From contig NC_087063.1 of the NCBI RefSeq assembly GCF_963678635.1, positions 24,188,701 through 24,252,700 of the forward strand: DNA of 64,000 nt, written 5' to 3'. The notes under the pieces were generated by a model, which saw only the letters and a list, made by a program, of their open reading frames with translations, was not told where the DNA came from and did no database searches. Positions 62,073 to 64,000 of the stretch are shown here, one piece after another. Both the position numbers and the translations under genes were made by a program. The DNA is from Symsagittifera roscoffensis. Its lineage: Eukaryota; Xenacoelomorpha; Acoela; Convolutidae. Position 1 is the first letter of the stretch. Every line of letters begins with the position of its first letter.

Positions 62073-62217
62073 GATCATCAAGGCTCATCCTTGGATCTTA
62101 AATTATTTTCTATTTAATTAAATTTAAAACTAGATCATCAAGGCTCATCCTTGGATCTTAAATCATTTTCTATTTAATAAAATTTAAAACTTGATCATCA
62201 AGGCCTCTCCTTGGATC
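62073..62217 (+). promoter_or_regulatory. Three leader hairpin units spaced 60 bases apart
   Basis: Units at 62073-62097, 62133-62157 and 62193-62217 each have GATC ends and CAAGG/CCTTG arms with a CTCAT-type loop (the third is CAAGG-CCTCT-CCTTG). The intervening 35 bases are also repeated. This is the cleanest set of the three copies. Confidence 0.7.
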
Positions 62218-62733
62218 AAAAAGAACAATTTGTTCTCCCCCACCCACTTAGCTAGTGTCTAACGACCTCAAACGTCGATTCACTATCCAACCCTTTCTAA
62301 AAACCCAGGACTAACAGAAATTTTTGAACAAAACTAATCATTCAAATTAGGATAAACAGTGAAGAACTTCGGTTATTCATCCTTCACTTGATCCCCCCTC
62401 TTACCAGACCCAGGATAAATCTTAGACTTAGTAAGTTTTAAAATAGTATCTAACGAACTACTCGCGTTCTAATTATACCTGAACCTTGTGGATCGATTTA
62501 CTATTCTCCAACCCTGAACACAATCACTACCCTTAAGTAAGATTAAGTAAGTTAACACCTTAGCTTATACTAGCCACGAGAAAGTATAAAATCATTCTTC
62601 GGAATCGATATACTTTTCTCTCCAACCCTGAACAAATAGACCCAGGTTAAGCTAACCAAAAAATCGTAAGGACTAACAGTTTAAGCAAATAGAAATCATT
62701 TAACAACCTTTTGCACCCGTCATCCTAAACCTT

Positions 62734-63201
62734 ATGTCATTTAAAAACCTAGGAAATAAACAAACAATCGTTTTACACAATTGTGAAATAGATAACAAAA
62801 AATACGATCTTGTAATCACACCACACACACAAACAGTTGGATATATCAGAACAAAACGACAAACACTAAAGAGAAAAATAATAACTAAACAAAGACAAAT
62901 AACACGAAAAAGATTTTCAAAAAATCGAAACGCATTTTCAGAATCAGAAACCAACAGTTTAGACGAACTTTATAAACTAAAAGAATCAATAGATAAAAAT
63001 TGCCCAATTCACGATCAATTATATTTCTCTGACTCAGAAACAACTTCAAATTCAACAAAAAGAGGAAAAAGAAGAATAAAAAAGCAGTATAAACACAAAC
63101 CAGTACATTTATACAATTGGAATCAACCAATTAGACACATTGATAATTACATATTAACAGTCATCGAACGAAAAAATGAGCTCAACGCACACCCCAGGTG
63201 A
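62734..63201 (+). CDS. Small basic protein of the large retroelement family, 155 aa
   Basis: An intact ORF, strongly Lys/Arg-rich in residues 40-70 (RTKRQTLKRKIITKQRQITRKR), with an acidic Ser-rich middle (SDSETTSNS) and a second basic stretch near 110. There is no membrane segment. Its last 26 bases overlap the start of the gag extension in another frame. Homologues exist in both other copies but are broken. A nucleic-acid-binding or nuclear-targeting regulator, comparable in position to accessory genes of complex retroviruses, is a reasonable guess, without homology support. Confidence 0.65.
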   Translation: MSFKNLGNKQTIVLHNCEIDNKKYDLVITPHTQTVGYIRTKRQTLKRKIITKQRQITRKRFSKNRNAFSESETNSLDELYKLKESIDKNCPIHDQLYFSDSETTSNSTKRGKRRIKKQYKHKPVHLYNWNQPIRHIDNYILTVIERKNELNAHPR

Positions 63202-64000
63202 AGAAAGTCCAGATGATGATGATATCTTCCCCTTTATAGTAGATGCAACCACTGATAGAGGACAGCATATATTTTGCAAAAATTTACTCTTAAATTTGTT
63301 TGAACCCGGAATCAGTCCATGTAAAACAGAGTTCCCAGATGTAAGAATCAAAAGACAAATTATCGATCACTATCTAAAAGATATATGTAACCTAACACAA
63401 CAATACGGAATCTACTCCATAGAATTCAGCTCACCAAACCAGAATCACAGTAAATATATAATTCAAACAGACGACCTTGATTTAGAATTTTCAAAAGTAT
63501 TCTCAGAATATATAAAAAGCATCCAATATCATAACTCACAAAGAGCAAACTCCATATTCACCAATGAAGTTTTTGCGATAATATATAGTTATATCTCGAT
63601 ATTAGAAAACGAAATCCAGATACCAAATGTCTCACCGACAGAAACATCTAAACATATAAGAGTACGACATGAAATCACACTACTCTCTAGTTTTCTAAAT
63701 ATAATTAAAGAAAATTTCACGAAAGATGAAGTTTCACAACATACAAAACACGACTTACAAAAAATTTTGGCATGGTTCATAATAGATTATTTCACACATA
63801 ATATTGATTTAATTTCACAAGCAAGAAAAAATTTTAGACCCCAAAACTCAAACGATGATACTGCCATTACAGAACAATCAGACTATGTTTGGGACCCCGA
63901 ATGGTCTCATCCCGCATTCATAAACTTCCCAAAATCAATCTCAAGTCAAGCAATAAGTACGATATCTTATGTAAGAGATTATGTAAGAGTAACACCATTA
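63176..64000 (+). CDS. gag: Gag N-terminal extension, copy B (partial, runs off the window)
   Basis: The frame opens at ATG 63176 and stays open for all 275 codons to the window edge. It covers both parts that are split in the main copy (194-aa and 196-aa ORFs) and passes without interruption across the point where the main copy has a stop and a frameshift (equivalent to about 63755 here). This shows the ancestral protein is one chain. The sequence matches the main copy through the acidic start, the YGIYSIEFSSPN-like region and the WDPEWSH segment. Confidence 0.8.
   Translation, partial: MSSTHTPGEESPDDDDIFPFIVDATTDRGQHIFCKNLLLNLFEPGISPCKTEFPDVRIKRQIIDHYLKDICNLTQQYGIYSIEFSSPNQNHSKYIIQTDDLDLEFSKVFSEYIKSIQYHNSQRANSIFTNEVFAIIYSYISILENEIQIPNVSPTETSKHIRVRHEITLLSSFLNIIKENFTKDEVSQHTKHDLQKILAWFIIDYFTHNIDLISQARKNFRPQNSNDDTAITEQSDYVWDPEWSHPAFINFPKSISSQAISTISYVRDYVRVTPL

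Larger units (their letters stand above)
61018..64000 (+). mobile_element. Copy B: 5' part of another large-family retroelement, continuing past the window
   Basis: The LTR at 61018-61427, leader, conserved leader ORF, hairpins, basic ORF and gag N-terminal extension are in the same order as in the main copy but on the plus strand. The reading frames are the best preserved of the three copies. The window ends inside the gag extension. Confidence 0.9.

Noticed and set aside
1-64000. CRISPR arrays, rRNA and tRNA genes
   Set aside because: No regularly spaced identical repeats with unique spacers were seen (the minisatellite has no spacers), and no cloverleaf or rRNA core sequence was recognised. 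A tRNAscan and Rfam search would be decisive.

Overview
The window is AT-rich eukaryotic DNA, most likely from an invertebrate animal. Two host genes have introns with GT..AG borders. They encode a secreted or anchored EGF-repeat protein and a TIR-domain protein. Coding density outside transposons is low, and LTR retroelements, short DNA transposons, tandem duplications and a minisatellite fill most of the rest. I could not fix the phylum from sequence alone. No rRNA, tRNA or CRISPR array was recognised.

Layout. 1-4845: tandem repeats and an EGF-repeat gene (+ strand, exons 1828-1923 and 3257-3940) whose intron carries a terminal-inverted-repeat element. 4846-14860: a degenerate, internally rearranged copy of a large LTR retroelement family (copy A). 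15058-17958: a duplicate of the inverted core of copy A. 17959-20222: decayed unrecognised sequence. 20223-39082: the fullest copy (main copy), an 18.9 kb element on the minus strand bounded by ~410 bp LTRs. 40244-44520: a 1.8-2.5 kb tandem duplication, one unit holding a short hAT-like insertion with an 8 bp target duplication. 47739-48368: a 22 bp minisatellite. 49577-51233: a two-exon TIR gene. 53497-59641: a young Ty3/Gypsy element with apparently identical 200 bp LTRs and one intact 1860-codon gag-pol frame. 60641-60813: a probable terminal exon on the minus strand. 61018-64000: a third copy of the large family (copy B, plus strand), running off the window and the best-preserved at its 5' end.

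The large family is the main find. Its order is: LTR, ~1.2 kb leader with repeated hairpins and a conserved small ORF, a small basic ORF, a long N-terminal extension joined to gag (CCHC knuckle), protease, reverse transcriptase, RNase H, integrase with GPY/F, a small basic ORF, two small hydrophobic ORFs with an ATGA overlap, a Ser/Thr/Pro-rich ORF lacking any ATG, an envelope glycoprotein resembling chuvirus/mononegavirus-type glycoproteins, then three further ORFs of unknown function, and the 3' LTR. Comparing the three copies shows that many ORF breaks in the main copy are private lesions (stops and single-base indels). The ancestral gag-pol was therefore probably one long frame, and this copy is probably dead.

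The 6.1 kb element at 53-59 kb is a different lineage without env. It looks recent, and the A of its gag ATG is the last base of the 5' LTR, so the initiation codon overlaps the primer-binding site.
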